Positions 33,658-43,533 are shown, counted from the stretch's first letter. The stretch: DNA of 64,000 nt from Blastopirellula marina (GCF_002967765.1 NZ_PUHY01000012.1:806001-870000); one strand, 5' to 3'. Made by a program: numbers and translations. The notes: generated by a model from the sequence alone, not told the origin.

Positions 33658-35370
33658 TTACTTACCGTCTTGGGTAATCGCGAAGAGGTGCGTCTTGTTG
33701 GCGATGTACAAGACACCGTTGGCAACGATCGGTGTCGAGTAGACCGAGTTGCCCATGTTGATCTCTTCGATGGGTTCAGCGTCGTCTGGATCGGCCGAGA
33801 GCTTGAATACCGCGACATCGCCGTCTTCGTCGCCGATGTAAACGTGATCGTCAACGATCAGGGCAGAACCCCAAGCGGCGGCAAACATGTCGTAAGTCCA
33901 GTTCGGCTTACCTGTCTTAGCGTTCAAGCAGTGGAGCAAGCCACTGAAGTCGGCGATGTACAGGATGTCGTCCTTGATGGTCGAAGTGCCGATGCTGCGA
34001 TGCATGGTTTCTTCGAAAGCGATTTCGCCATCGTCATCTTGATCGAAGGTCGAGTAGTGCCAGATGACGGCGCTGTTTGGATTCGGAACGGCAACTTCGC
34101 CATCCTTCTCGATCACCGCTTGGATGCGGCGGTGTTCGAGAGGTACACGTTGGCTCCCTTCGATTTTCATGGCCAATTCGGCACTGACGTCACCACGCTT
34201 GGTCGGATCGATGCACCAGAGGTGACCCTCACCTTCGCCGTGTTCTGGGTCTTGGCCGACGGCAACATAAACTTTGTCGTCGTAGATGACCGGAGTGGCG
34301 ATGATGTTATTCCGTGTACCGCGACCACCGAGAACCCACTTCGAGGTCTTCGGGTTACCATCAAACTTCCAGAGCAGCTCTGGCTTGCCGTCCTTGCCCT
34401 TATCGGCCTTAAACGAATAGATCCAGCCATCGCCACCAGCAAAGATTACTTGCGGTACTCCGCCAAGTGTTGCCACGGCCGGGCTCGACCATTGTCCATG
34501 CAGGATATTGGTGTGCGGGGATTTGTCGGTCCAGAAGATTTCGCCTGTGTTTTTGTCCATCGCGAAGAAGCTAGGCGCTTCGGTGGAGGGAATCACAATG
34601 TGCGATTCGTCGACCCCATTGGATGTGTTGACGAACAGAATGTCGCCCAACGCAGTGATGGAACAGCTGCACATGTTGTGCTGCGAGGTACCCATCTCTT
34701 TCATCATGTCGAAAATCCAAACGACGTCGGCTTCCTTTTCACCGGTGAATTCCTCTTCGGTGTAAGGACCGTCGTTTTCGCCGTCGCGGAAGCCATTGGT
34801 ATCGAGGCAGCGGACTTCACCGCGGCTGGTCACAAACCAGAGGCGATCTCCTTCGACATAGGGAGCACAGCAAATACCTTGCAGCGGCCAGTCGTGAACG
34901 CGGCCGGTTGGCAGCTTTTCGCTGGAGTGTTGCCACAGGAATTCACCGGTCGCTTCGTCGAAACAGATCAGGCAGCCCAAATCGACCTTCGGCGGATAAC
35001 GATCGATGTAGCCGCTACCGTTGTTGGTGCCGACGAAGATCTTACCGTCAGCGACGACTGGGTTGCCGTACGATTGACTGCCAAGTGGAGCGACCCACTT
35101 AATGTTTTCAGATTCTTCCTTGAGCCATTCGCCGGTGGAGCGATCGAATCCGCCGACTTCCCAGTTGGTGGGAATGTTCGACGCGGTTGGCGTATTGTTG
35201 CGCTTCGAGTCACCACCCCATTGTGGCCAGTCCTTGGTGGGTTCGGCTTTGGCAGCCGGTTTGGTCTCAGCTTCTTGAGCGCTGACTCGTTCTTCCGGCA
35301 GTAGGGCTGCTACTGTCATGCCGACGCAGGTCGAACCCACGATGGCCAAGTAAGCGAATGTCGATTTCAT
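33658..35370 (-). CDS. Exported PQQ-like beta-propeller protein with EF-hand-like loop
   Basis: The product has 570 residues from ATG 35370 and an N-terminal signal segment. After a WPQWGGDSKRNN block come propeller blades (GNPVVADGKIFVGT, SSPAVATLGGVPQVIFAG, TPVIYDDKVYVAVG). Near residue 443 there is a perfect EF-hand loop pattern (DQDDDGEIAFEE), a likely calcium site inside the propeller. No quinone-binding catalytic residues are evident. It lies 62 bases downstream of a larger PQQ-like gene on the same strand, which suggests an operon. Confidence 0.87.
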   Translation of the reverse strand: MKSTFAYLAIVGSTCVGMTVAALLPEERVSAQEAETKPAAKAEPTKDWPQWGGDSKRNNTPTASNIPTNWEVGGFDRSTGEWLKEESENIKWVAPLGSQSYGNPVVADGKIFVGTNNGSGYIDRYPPKVDLGCLICFDEATGEFLWQHSSEKLPTGRVHDWPLQGICCAPYVEGDRLWFVTSRGEVRCLDTNGFRDGENDGPYTEEEFTGEKEADVVWIFDMMKEMGTSQHNMCSCSITALGDILFVNTSNGVDESHIVIPSTEAPSFFAMDKNTGEIFWTDKSPHTNILHGQWSSPAVATLGGVPQVIFAGGDGWIYSFKADKGKDGKPELLWKFDGNPKTSKWVLGGRGTRNNIIATPVIYDDKVYVAVGQDPEHGEGEGHLWCIDPTKRGDVSAELAMKIEGSQRVPLEHRRIQAVIEKDGEVAVPNPNSAVIWHYSTFDQDDDGEIAFEETMHRSIGTSTIKDDILYIADFSGLLHCLNAKTGKPNWTYDMFAAAWGSALIVDDHVYIGDEDGDVAVFKLSADPDDAEPIEEINMGNSVYSTPIVANGVLYIANKTHLFAITQDGK

Positions 35371-35432
35371 GGATTTATGCTCGTGCACCAAATAGATGAA
35401 TCAGGGGGGAAAGGGTTAGGAGGGATTCCGTA

Positions 35433-38189
35433 TTAACTATTCGGAGTCACCGTGATGTTGTCTAGGTAGATTTCGCCGGTTTTCGCGTTACCGAACAGGC
35501 CAGGACTACCGGTCGTGTTGGGAACTTCGTCGACGATTTCGACCATCCAGCTTTCCGGCTCGGCTTCGTCCTTCTTCCAGACTTTGCCTTGAGCCTTGGC
35601 GGTTCCATCATCTTCATTGGAAACCTTCAGCTTCATGTGGTACCAAATGCCAGGTTCCAGGGTGAAGGGAACGTCCTGGGCGATTCGCTGTTGGGTGATC
35701 CAGCTCAGGGCGCGAGCCTTCGATTCGTTCCCCATCAGGATGAATTCGTACCCTTGAGCGATCAAACCGATGTCAGGCAATTGTCCTTCAAGTTCGTGAC
35801 CCATTACATCGGCTTCGATTGTGTAATCGTGCAGATCGCTGTGCCCCATCCAAGACTGGCTGCGGGTACCTTTAGGAATCGTTGTGATCTTGACCATCAC
35901 TTTGTTGCCGTCGACTTCGCGAACGATGTGACGATAACGAGCACCAACCCACGTGATAGGTGGTTCGCCTTTGTTGGTCTTTTCATCCACAGCGATCTTC
36001 TCGAAGTCGAAGCTCCATGGCAGCTCTGGAACGATACGGAGTCGTGCCGAGCCTGTCAGATCGTCCACCTTAGCGGTCACATAGGCTGGCTGGTGAGCCG
36101 CATCCTTGTTTGCCGTCAGCTGACCAGACTTGCTGATCTCAGCTGGACCATCAACGCTGAAGTTGACCGATTCCGCGTCTTCGAGGAACTGACCACGCGA
36201 GTTAAATAACTTCACGCGATAATCCACTTTATCACCAGGGTAGATCAGTGTTTCAGCCGGAATCACTTGAACGTGAGCAGGCTTGGGATCATCCGAAACA
36301 GGATCTTCTGCTGGTTGCTCTGGGAGACCACTGAAGCCTGTTTCTTTACCGGGAGTACCGACGCAGTAAAGCGCCGCAGTCGTGGCGAAGTAAATCTTAC
36401 CGTGGGCACAGATTGGCGAAGCAAGTCCGTCACCATCGGGCAATCGTCCCTTGGTCAAGATCTCGACATTTCCGTCTTCTTCGATACCCAAGACATAGTA
36501 ACGACCATTTTCAGTAATCGTATAGATCTTGCCGTCGGCGTACAGCGGCGAGCCGAACATCTTGGTACCGAGCGGGGTCTTCTTAAACAGCTCTTCACCG
36601 GTTTGGGGATCAAGGACGAACAGTTTGGCGCGGTCGTCGATGACGTAGAGCTTGTCGTTCACATACAGCGGGGCACTGCGGTTGCCGTTCAGTTCGACAA
36701 CTTTCCACTTCTTTCCGCTGACCGAGATGTCGCCTGACTGCGTTGCATCGACGGCGACGACAGCACCCATCGTATTATCTACATCAATGACGATCTTTCC
36801 GTCTTCTTCATGCGGGGTGACGTTTTCTTCACCTTGTGCCATGAAGACGGTGTCGCCTTGGATGATAGGCGTTCCATACAAACCGCGAGCTGCGAAAGCA
36901 AAGCTCCAGTTGTGTTGCCCCGTACGCGGCTGAATGCTCCAGATCTTACCGTCCCCAGCACCGATGACGTACTGTGGAATTCCGTTGACGATCTTGATGC
37001 TCGGGGCACTGTAGGTTGTATCGTAGGGAAGTGGCGTCGTTTCGGTGAACCAAACAACTTCGCCGGTCTTCTTATTCATGCCCAAGAAGCGATGGGCTGG
37101 CTTGGCCATATCGCCCCAGCCAATCACGATACCACTGATAATGACCAAGTCTTCGTAGACGATCGGGAAGTTCGTACGACCGCCGTATGTGGTCAGCATG
37201 CCAAACTCTTCGTGCATCTTACGAAGCCAAACGGTTTTGCCCGTATCGGCATCGATGCATTGGAAGTGACCAGCCACACCAAGAGCAAAAATGGTGTTGG
37301 TTTCCGGATCGGCTGTCACCGAGGACCAGCCCACTCGTTCTACGGGAACGTCGGAAAGGTAAACATTGAAGCGGTTTTCCCAAACGGTTTCGCCCGTTTT
37401 CGTGTCGACGCAGACAACGCGTTCCCCTTCACGTGGGGTACCCTGTTCGGCAGCTGCCAGCATGAAGAGCTTATCGCCCATCACAACCGGGGTGCTGCGC
37501 GTGCCTAGATCGTCACGTTTCCAAAGGACATTGCTTCCTTCACCTCCTTCGGGATCCCAGCTCTCCGGTAGGCCGGTGGCTCGGGAGATACCGTTGAACT
37601 CCGGTCCACGCCAGTATAGCCAGTCTTGAGGATCGGCTTTGGTGGTCGACTCGGCCGAGGCGGAAGTAGTGGTTGTCTTGGCAGAAGCAACTTCGGCAGC
37701 GGGTTCTTCCTTGGCAGGCTTTTCTGCGCTGGTGGTCGATTCTGGTGCTGGCTTCTCTTCAGCGACTTCCTCTTTCGCTTCTTCCTCCTTCTTCATAGCG
37801 TCTTCAGGAGTCGGCGTTACCTGGGGAGGAGTCAATTCTTCGCTGGTCGCGGGAGGATCGGTTGTGATCTTCATTTCTTCCGTCTTACCTTGCAGATCGT
37901 CTGGGGTAAGAACGGGCGTCAGCTCTTCACTGGGTAAAGCTGGCGTGACCTGCGCGTTTTCGACCGCTTTTTCGGACTTATCAGCAGGAAGATTGGCAGG
38001 ATCTTCCAGCGGTTCAGGCGCTTTATCGCTTGGAGCAGCAGTGGTTGTGTTCAGCGTGGTGTTGCCGGCAGATGGCCTGCCAGTAGGGGGTGGCGTGCAT
38101 CCGAGTGACGTTACAACGAAAGACAGCAGCAGCACCAACGTCGCTGAGGCCGCCGTTGGAGAGTGCATGAAAGCGATGGGCCTGAACAT
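35433..38189 (-). CDS. Large PQQ-like beta-propeller lipoprotein with Ig-like and C-terminal lectin-like regions
   Basis: The 918-residue product begins with a signal peptide ending SLGC (lipid Cys near 31). A long Pro/Thr/Glu/Lys-rich, probably disordered stretch runs to about 185. A propeller follows (WLYWRGPEFNGISRATG, then blades such as SAPLYVNDKLYVIDD and SPICAHGKIYFATT, to about 610). Then comes an Ig-like region with VQVIPAETLIYPGDKVDYRV, and a C-terminal beta-sandwich (HDYTIEADVMGHELEGQLPD, GIWYHMKLKV, SPGLFGNAKTGEIYLDNI) like LamG/concanavalin-type domains. Together with the next gene it may form an outer-membrane or surface unit; function is unknown. Confidence 0.86.
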   Translation of the reverse strand: MFRPIAFMHSPTAASATLVLLLSFVVTSLGCTPPPTGRPSAGNTTLNTTTAAPSDKAPEPLEDPANLPADKSEKAVENAQVTPALPSEELTPVLTPDDLQGKTEEMKITTDPPATSEELTPPQVTPTPEDAMKKEEEAKEEVAEEKPAPESTTSAEKPAKEEPAAEVASAKTTTTSASAESTTKADPQDWLYWRGPEFNGISRATGLPESWDPEGGEGSNVLWKRDDLGTRSTPVVMGDKLFMLAAAEQGTPREGERVVCVDTKTGETVWENRFNVYLSDVPVERVGWSSVTADPETNTIFALGVAGHFQCIDADTGKTVWLRKMHEEFGMLTTYGGRTNFPIVYEDLVIISGIVIGWGDMAKPAHRFLGMNKKTGEVVWFTETTPLPYDTTYSAPSIKIVNGIPQYVIGAGDGKIWSIQPRTGQHNWSFAFAARGLYGTPIIQGDTVFMAQGEENVTPHEEDGKIVIDVDNTMGAVVAVDATQSGDISVSGKKWKVVELNGNRSAPLYVNDKLYVIDDRAKLFVLDPQTGEELFKKTPLGTKMFGSPLYADGKIYTITENGRYYVLGIEEDGNVEILTKGRLPDGDGLASPICAHGKIYFATTAALYCVGTPGKETGFSGLPEQPAEDPVSDDPKPAHVQVIPAETLIYPGDKVDYRVKLFNSRGQFLEDAESVNFSVDGPAEISKSGQLTANKDAAHQPAYVTAKVDDLTGSARLRIVPELPWSFDFEKIAVDEKTNKGEPPITWVGARYRHIVREVDGNKVMVKITTIPKGTRSQSWMGHSDLHDYTIEADVMGHELEGQLPDIGLIAQGYEFILMGNESKARALSWITQQRIAQDVPFTLEPGIWYHMKLKVSNEDDGTAKAQGKVWKKDEAEPESWMVEIVDEVPNTTGSPGLFGNAKTGEIYLDNITVTPNS

Positions 38190-38405
38190 AGGTATCTCTA
38201 GAAATCGTTGGAGGGTGTGGGCGAAACGCAGCTTCCAGCTTATACCTGTTTAAACGACTATGCAAGGATTCTCCGGCTTGCACAGTTCAGGTAGACAAGC
38301 AAAAAAATGCTGCTGATAGCACTCTTGGCGGGCAAATTGAGGGATTTAACAGGAGGAGCGGCGGGTTGGGACACTTGCGGGTACACCCCACAGCGCTGGT
38401 CATTC

Positions 38406-38771
38406 CTAGTCAAACCACTCGTCTTCAGGGTCGAACTTGGGGAATACGATATTGACGATCTTCATTTTCCCCAGGGCACGATGACGTGTACCAGGCCGAA
38501 TCATGACGCACATCCCAGGATGAACCGGGATAATCTGGTCGTCCAGCTGCATTCTGGCGTCTTCATCACACTCGAGGAAGAAATAGGTCTCGGTCAATCG
38601 CTTGTGATAATGAACTTTAGCATCCACCGAGATCTCGGTGACGTGAATCGTGCCTGGATAATCGCTCACATCGGCTAAACCCCGCTTTGCAGTCCCGCAA
38701 GGGCAGGGGACGCCAGGCACATTAGCGAAGTCGACAATCTCGTATCCTTGCGTGGATGGCGTGGAAGACAT
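38406..38771 (-). CDS. Cupin-domain protein
   Basis: The 121-residue protein starts at ATG 38771 behind GGAGGAAGC. It is a single cupin: metal ligands are expected in VHYHKRLTETYFFLE (two His and a Glu) and PGTRHRALG (His). The N-terminal PGVPCPCGTAKRGL segment with two close Cys is typical of a subgroup of planctomycete cupins. Small cupins include sugar isomerases and dioxygenases as well as binding proteins; the role is not clear. Confidence 0.85.
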   Translation of the reverse strand: MSSTPSTQGYEIVDFANVPGVPCPCGTAKRGLADVSDYPGTIHVTEISVDAKVHYHKRLTETYFFLECDEDARMQLDDQIIPVHPGMCVMIRPGTRHRALGKMKIVNIVFPKFDPEDEWFD

Positions 38772-39390
38772 GCTTCCTCCATGAGGAATGGACAGGTTTT
38801 TGGTCGCGTGTTCCCACATATTTTACCTCCCACGCGCCCGAGGGGCCAATGATAGCTTGGCGTTAAGCTGTAGCGATTGGCGATGGCTTTGCGGTCTGGT
38901 GTGGTTGAGTTTGACGGTTGCTGGTGGGGTTATAATCGTTAAGGTTTGCCTGTCTTCTGTGGCAGGAAAAGTTCGTGCAAACGGAGATGTAAACCAAGTA
39001 GCTGAAATTGGTTTCGAGCGATCAAGCCTGCCGCGTGAATCCGCCGATACGAGCATCAGACATATCTGCACGAGATGTCTAAAACGGAATTCCCTCTGGC
39101 GGATCACGAGGGGCTGTCGGGTTTCGATGGGGAACTTCGGGTCAAGGATTGGCTCGACGGAACTTAGGCAGAGGACTGTGGAGGCGACAGAGACCAACAT
39201 CTTTGATTAACCAGGTTCGACTACACGCTCAAACTCCTGAGGTTTGTTGTCCAACCCGCCAACGGACAGCTTTAGGGGTGCGAGCAATCGCGGCGTGGTA
39301 GTCGCATACCGTGATTGTTCACGAGAGCGCCGGCCTGGCGACAAAGAATATTGGATCTGGAGTCCGCCACTCAGAAGGAGAAATGACTCG
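38772..39390. other. Long intergenic region upstream of Cys-rich gene
   Basis: This 619-base gap contains one candidate small frame (39075-39167) and the leader of the Cys-rich gene. I see no clear promoter, tRNA or terminator in it. Confidence 0.4.
39075..39167 (+). CDS. Candidate small protein, 30 residues
   Basis: An ATG at 39075 opens a 30-codon frame with a balanced, charged composition (begins MSKTEFPLADHEGLSG, ends WLDGT). GCACGAG is the only weak ribosome-site candidate. No family is recognised, and a frame of this size can arise by chance. Confidence 0.25.
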   Translation: MSKTEFPLADHEGLSGFDGELRVKDWLDGT

Positions 39391-40218
39391 ATGAAATGGA
39401 ACATGCTATTGGCAACGCTGCTGGTCACCTTCGTGTGTAGCCAGGCGAGTGCCGCGGGACTTCTGAACCAGATGCTCGGTACCGGGTGTGGTTGTGATAC
39501 GTCCTGCTGTCAAACCCCGAAGTGCTGCACGCCAACGCCACGTTGCTGCATGCCGAAACCTTCCTGCTGTGCTCCGGTTGCCGCTACTTGCTGTGCTCCG
39601 GAACCAACCTGCTGTGCTCCAGAAGCCACTTGTGCTGCTCCTGAAGCTTGCGGTTGTGCTCCAGAAGCCACCTGTGCTGCTCCTTGTGCAACCAGCTGCT
39701 GCAGCAAGAAGAAGTGCTGCACTCCTTTGAAGGACGCTTTGCACAGCTTGTTCTCCTGCAAGAAGAGCTGCTGTGCTTCGTCTTGCGGTTGCGAACCTTC
39801 GTGTGCTGCTCCTGAAGCTTCGTGCTGTGCACCTGAAGCTACTTGTGCTGCTCCAGAAGCTTGCGGATGTGACTCCGGTTGCGGTTGCGAACCAACCTGC
39901 GGTGCTCCATCGTGCGGTTCGTGCCACAAGGGTTGCGGTCTGTTCTCGGGCAAGTGCGGCTGCCAAAAGTCGTGCACCCCGCTGAAAGACGCGATCGCTC
40001 GCCTGTTCTGCTGCAAGAAGAGCTGCTGCGGATCGAGCTGTGGTTGTGACACCGGTTGCGGTTCCGTCTGTGGCGACAGCTGCGGTTGCGGTGCAACCTA
40101 CTCGACTCCAGCTGCTGCTGGTGAACCTACCGAAGCTGACATGATGCCACCGGCTCCAGTTCCGGCTGACACCATGACCTTCGTTCCGGCTCGTCGTCGT
40201 CTGGTTAGCGTTCACTAA
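39391..40218 (+). CDS. Exported Cys-rich repeat protein (envelope candidate)
   Basis: The 275-residue product starts at the ATG at 39391 behind GGAG. After a signal peptide (ending SQASA) about a fifth of all residues are Cys, mostly as CC pairs and CGC. Short units such as CCAPEATCAAPEACGC recur, and a larger module CTPLKDA..LF.CKKSCC.SSCGC occurs twice (about 110-140 and 205-235). The last ~45 residues are Pro/Ala-rich without Cys. Export plus so many Cys suggests a disulfide-linked structural protein. Planctomycete cell walls were long described as Cys- and Pro-rich protein layers. Metal binding is another option. It is a single gene with a strong terminator. Confidence 0.82.
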   Translation: MKWNMLLATLLVTFVCSQASAAGLLNQMLGTGCGCDTSCCQTPKCCTPTPRCCMPKPSCCAPVAATCCAPEPTCCAPEATCAAPEACGCAPEATCAAPCATSCCSKKKCCTPLKDALHSLFSCKKSCCASSCGCEPSCAAPEASCCAPEATCAAPEACGCDSGCGCEPTCGAPSCGSCHKGCGLFSGKCGCQKSCTPLKDAIARLFCCKKSCCGSSCGCDTGCGSVCGDSCGCGATYSTPAAAGEPTEADMMPPAPVPADTMTFVPARRRLVSVH

Positions 40219-40241
40219 ACCAAACGAAGACTACCGAATAC

Positions 40242-40278
40242 AAAAAGCCTGGCTGGGGAAACTCAGCCAGGTTTTTTT
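40242..40278 (+). terminator. Intrinsic terminator of Cys-rich gene
   Basis: CCTGGCTG and CAGCCAGG form a stem followed by seven Ts; an A-run on the left also allows leftward function. Confidence 0.9.
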
Positions 40279-40353
40279 ATGCGCTTAGCCACGCGAGAAA
40301 AAGCATAGCCACCGTGATGTGGCCATGCTGTAAGACGAATGAGTTCGCGAAGC

Positions 40354-41889
40354 TTACTTTTTAGCTTGTTGCTTGGGCGTATCGTCCTGGTACTTCTCGC
40401 GCAGCTCGTCCAGCTTCTTGTGCATCTTCGATTGAATCTCGGAGTATTCCGGTTTGCCATAGACACTGTTCATCTCGTTGGGGTCTTCCTTCAGATCGAA
40501 CAGCTCCCACTCGCCCAGTTGGTAATAGTTGATTAGCTTGTAGCGTCCATCGAAAACGCCGTAATGTCGCGGAACACTATGAGCACCTGGAAATTCGTAG
40601 TAGTGGTAGTACAGCTCAGGCCGCCAATCCTTAGGAGCTTTGCCATCACCCTCCAAAATTGGTAGCAAGCTCAGGCCTTGCATTTCAGCGGGGATCTCTA
40701 CGCCTGCAGCGGCCAGCATTGTTTCTGGGAAGTCGATGTTCATCACCAATGCGTCACTGACGGTACCAGGTTTCACATGACCAGGCCAACGGACTAACAG
40801 CGGTGTGCGGAACGATTGCTCGTACATCCAACGCTTGTCGAACCAGCCATGTTCGCCGAGGTAGAAACCTTGGTCCGAAGTATAGATGACCAAGGTGTTG
40901 TCGGTCAGGCCTTCGTCGTCCAGGTAGTCGAGCATTCGACCAACATTGTCGTCGACCGAGTCAATGCAGCGGAGATAATCTTTGATGTAACGTTGATACT
41001 TCCAGCGAACTAGGTCTTTACCGGTTAGGTTGGCTTCTTCAAACTCCTTGTTCTTCGGACCATAAGCAGCATCCCAAGCTTTCTTTTGCTCGGGCGTAAG
41101 TCCGCGAACGTTGTTCAACTTTAGATCATTCGGGTTCATCGTCTTAGCGATGGTCATATCCTGATTCTTCGCACCACTCGCACGATTGCTGTAGTCATCC
41201 CACATCGTTTCTGGTTCGGGGAATTCAACGTCGTCGTACTTGTTGAGATACTTCGGGCTAGGCATCCAATTACGATGCGGAGCCTTGTGTTGGTAAACCA
41301 ACAGAAACGGCTTGTTGGGATCTCGTTTCTCTTTCAGCCAGTCAAGTGCGATGTCGGTAATGATGTCGGTCGTGTAGCCTTGGTACTTCTTTGGCCCATC
41401 CGAGGTAAGCATCGGTGGATTGTAGTAAGGTCCTTGGCCTCGCAAGACGTTCCAGTAATCAAATCCAGTTGGATCGGAGACCAAGTGCCACTTTCCAACC
41501 ACTGCGGTTTGATAACCTGCCTTCTGCAGAAGTTTGGGATAGGTTAGTTGGCTTCCATCAAAACGGCTACGGTTATCCAGAAAGCCGTTCAAGTGGCTGT
41601 ATTTGCCGGTTAGGATCACCGCCCGAGCAGGTCCGCAAATGCTGTTCGTGACGTAACAATGATCGAATCGCATGCCTTCTTGGGCAATACGATCGATGTT
41701 GGGGGTTTGGTTGAGGGCACCGGGGTAGGCCGAGATCGCCTGGTAGGCGTGATCGTCGGCCATGATGAACAAGATATTCGGCTTCTTCGGTTGGTTGCCG
41801 TCGGCCGCTTTGGCCTCCGTCTGCCATGCACCGCCAACGACCGTGGCAAGCAGCAACAAGGAAGCGAAGTATCGAAACGTAATGGACAT
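40354..41889 (-). CDS. Secreted sulfatase, heparan/mucin-type
   Basis: The product has 511 residues from the ATG at 41889, which has GGAG 7 bases upstream; the frame further upstream is not signal-like. The signal peptide ends near EAKA. Metal-binding ADD is at [14 protein letters not shown], and the formylglycine Cys is C85 in CGPAR, a canonical C-x-P-x-R. GKWHL and [21 protein letters not shown] are further sulfatase blocks. The overall type resembles N-acetylglucosamine-6-sulfatase and mucin-desulfating enzymes. Substrate not determinable. It ends at a hairpin region near 40301-40327. Confidence 0.93.
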   Translation of the reverse strand: MSITFRYFASLLLLATVVGGAWQTEAKAADGNQPKKPNILFIMADDHAYQAISAYPGALNQTPNIDRIAQEGMRFDHCYVTNSICGPARAVILTGKYSHLNGFLDNRSRFDGSQLTYPKLLQKAGYQTAVVGKWHLVSDPTGFDYWNVLRGQGPYYNPPMLTSDGPKKYQGYTTDIITDIALDWLKEKRDPNKPFLLVYQHKAPHRNWMPSPKYLNKYDDVEFPEPETMWDDYSNRASGAKNQDMTIAKTMNPNDLKLNNVRGLTPEQKKAWDAAYGPKNKEFEEANLTGKDLVRWKYQRYIKDYLRCIDSVDDNVGRMLDYLDDEGLTDNTLVIYTSDQGFYLGEHGWFDKRWMYEQSFRTPLLVRWPGHVKPGTVSDALVMNIDFPETMLAAAGVEIPAEMQGLSLLPILEGDGKAPKDWRPELYYHYYEFPGAHSVPRHYGVFDGRYKLINYYQLGEWELFDLKEDPNEMNSVYGKPEYSEIQSKMHKKLDELREKYQDDTPKQQAKK

Positions 41890-42071
41890 GAGATCTCCAA
41901 ACAAGCCAGTGGGAAGGTAGGTAGGACGAAGAGAATTCAACCACAGCTCGTGCGCGAACCCGGACAGGGCGAGCCAGATTTGAGTCGCTTCCCATTTTGT
42001 TAGCTGGAGAAACGAGAGTCAATTCGGAGGAGAATGTTGTCGTTGAGCGTCACAGAGCTTCGGTGTTTATA

Positions 42072-42109
42072 CAAAAAATGACCAGCCTGAATGATCTCAG
42101 GCTGGTCAT
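42072..42109 (-). terminator. Intrinsic terminator of SUMF1-like gene
   Basis: On the minus strand a perfect 13-base stem (ATGACCAGCCTGA / TCAGGCTGGTCAT) is followed by six Ts. Confidence 0.9.
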
Positions 42110-42164
42110 GATGGAATTAACTTCGTGAGGCGGATCAGCGACCAACCTCCGAGACAAGCGGAAA

Positions 42165-43331
42165 CTAGTCCGCCTTCTTGATCGCTTCTGGCAGGTCAGG
42201 ATCAACCAGGCCGAGAATACCACGCCCTTCGATCAAACGATCGCTCACGTCGAGGTTTAGAAATTCAATGTCAGCCTGATAGAACTTGACGGCATCTTTC
42301 TTACCGACTTCTTCCAGCGGACGAACCACGCGAAATCCGACACAAGTTGAAGGATAGCTGGTGAACCACCAAGGGCTGAGCGGAATGTTGGGATCTTCTT
42401 CTTTCCAGTCATCTTCGCTGCTACCCATCTTCGCGGCAGTCCGGCAGTTCTCGGCGTCTTCGTCCCAGCCGCCACCTTTGACCATCAGAGGTTCCACTTC
42501 GGTCGGCCAGTTCACAGCCGCCAGTGCGGTTAGGTTTTTCTTGCCGTCCAGCTTCGCGAAACCTTCATCGCTGTACTGATCGAGAACCCATTCCCACACG
42601 TTACCGTGCATGTCGTACAGACCGTACTGATTCGGTTTTTTGCCCTTAACCACATGTGGCTTTTCTTCGGCATTGCCATCGAACCAGGCATAATCACCCA
42701 GTTGTTCGGCGTCGTCACCGAAATGATAGGCGGTCTTGGCACCACCACTGGCAGCGTGCTCGAATTCCGCTTCGCTCGGCAAGCGATATTGTTTACCCGT
42801 CACGCCGCTCAGCCACTTGGTGTACTGACGTGCGGCGTAGTTGGTCATCGTGGTAGCTGGCAGTTTCGGATCTTCGCCATACTCGAAGGTGAAGCTTGGT
42901 TCGTATAGCGGAGTCGGTGCGGTGATTGCGTCGACTCGGTTGTCATCGGTCACAGGGCGAATATTCTTGGCTTGGAACTTCTTGAAGATGTTGTACAGCT
43001 CCATGTAAGGCTTGTACTGTTCCCAGGTCATTTCGTGTTCGGCCATCCAGAATGGGCCGACCTCGACTTCGACTTCCGGACCTTCGGCATCGGTGTGTCC
43101 CTCTTCCGATTCCGGGCTGCCCAGCATCACTTTGCCGCCTGGAACGGGGATCATTTTCAAGGTGACTTGTGTGCCAGGGATCGTGAACTCGTAAGGCACC
43201 ATGTAGCCTTGTTCGACTTTCACATAGGGGCCAGATTCGGGTTTGGTCTGACTGATTCCGGGATCTTCCGCCGCACTCACCGAGGTGGCGGTGAGGCAAA
43301 CGATCGCCAAGGTCAAAACAAGATTGCGCAT
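42165..43331 (-). CDS. Secreted SUMF1-fold (FGE-like) protein, copy A
   Basis: The 388-residue product has a signal peptide (1-20) and the formylglycine-generating-enzyme fold: PVPGGKVMLGS, TNYAARQYTKWLSG, YRLPSEAEFEHAASGG, YDMHGNVWEWV and GGGW near 286. The first of the two Cys that bind copper in FGE is replaced by Glu (E291); only the second, C296, is kept. It is therefore unlikely to be an active FGE. A ~45-residue C-terminal extension ends in GLVDPDLPEAIK and is shared with a co-linear paralogue at 52785. Both upstream regions share a 12-base element. The role may be binding or a different activity. Confidence 0.87.
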   Translation of the reverse strand: MRNLVLTLAIVCLTATSVSAAEDPGISQTKPESGPYVKVEQGYMVPYEFTIPGTQVTLKMIPVPGGKVMLGSPESEEGHTDAEGPEVEVEVGPFWMAEHEMTWEQYKPYMELYNIFKKFQAKNIRPVTDDNRVDAITAPTPLYEPSFTFEYGEDPKLPATTMTNYAARQYTKWLSGVTGKQYRLPSEAEFEHAASGGAKTAYHFGDDAEQLGDYAWFDGNAEEKPHVVKGKKPNQYGLYDMHGNVWEWVLDQYSDEGFAKLDGKKNLTALAAVNWPTEVEPLMVKGGGWDEDAENCRTAAKMGSSEDDWKEEDPNIPLSPWWFTSYPSTCVGFRVVRPLEEVGKKDAVKFYQADIEFLNLDVSDRLIEGRGILGLVDPDLPEAIKKAD

Positions 43332-43384
43332 TCGCTTAGTCTCTCTTTGAATTACAAAAATACCGCTTCGGTTCCAGACACATG

Positions 43385-43390
43385 ATTATA
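43385..43390 (-). promoter_or_regulatory. Possible -10 element of SUMF1-like copy A
   Basis: TATAAT on the minus strand lies 54 bases before the start codon. No matching -35 box is seen. Confidence 0.35.
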
Positions 43391-43405
43391 AACATGCGTT
43401 TGGCT

Positions 43406-43417
43406 CGATGATATCCC
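43406..43417 (-). promoter_or_regulatory. 12-base element shared with SUMF1-like copy B
   Basis: GGGATATCATCG on the minus strand, about 75 bases before the start, is identical to a sequence upstream of the paralogue at 52785. It may be a shared operator or promoter part. Confidence 0.4.
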
Positions 43418-43533
43418 CCGAAATCATTCGCGGGGACTCCCATGGATTTCTCTAAGTAGTATAGGCGATTAAGTCCGCTTTTTCCGGTCATGGAAAGGGG
43501 AAAAGCATAATTTCCCATCGAGAGAGGGGGAGA

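Noticed and set aside
33634-35304. 556-codon open frame on the plus strand opposite a PQQ-like gene
   Set aside because: It lies fully antisense to a well-supported gene, shows no known domain and is explained by biased codon use of that gene.
39205-39230. GGTTCGACT resembling a tRNA T-loop
   Set aside because: No matching acceptor, D or anticodon arms around it.
42165-43331. Annotation as formylglycine-generating enzyme for the local sulfatases
   Set aside because: One of the two essential Cys is missing.
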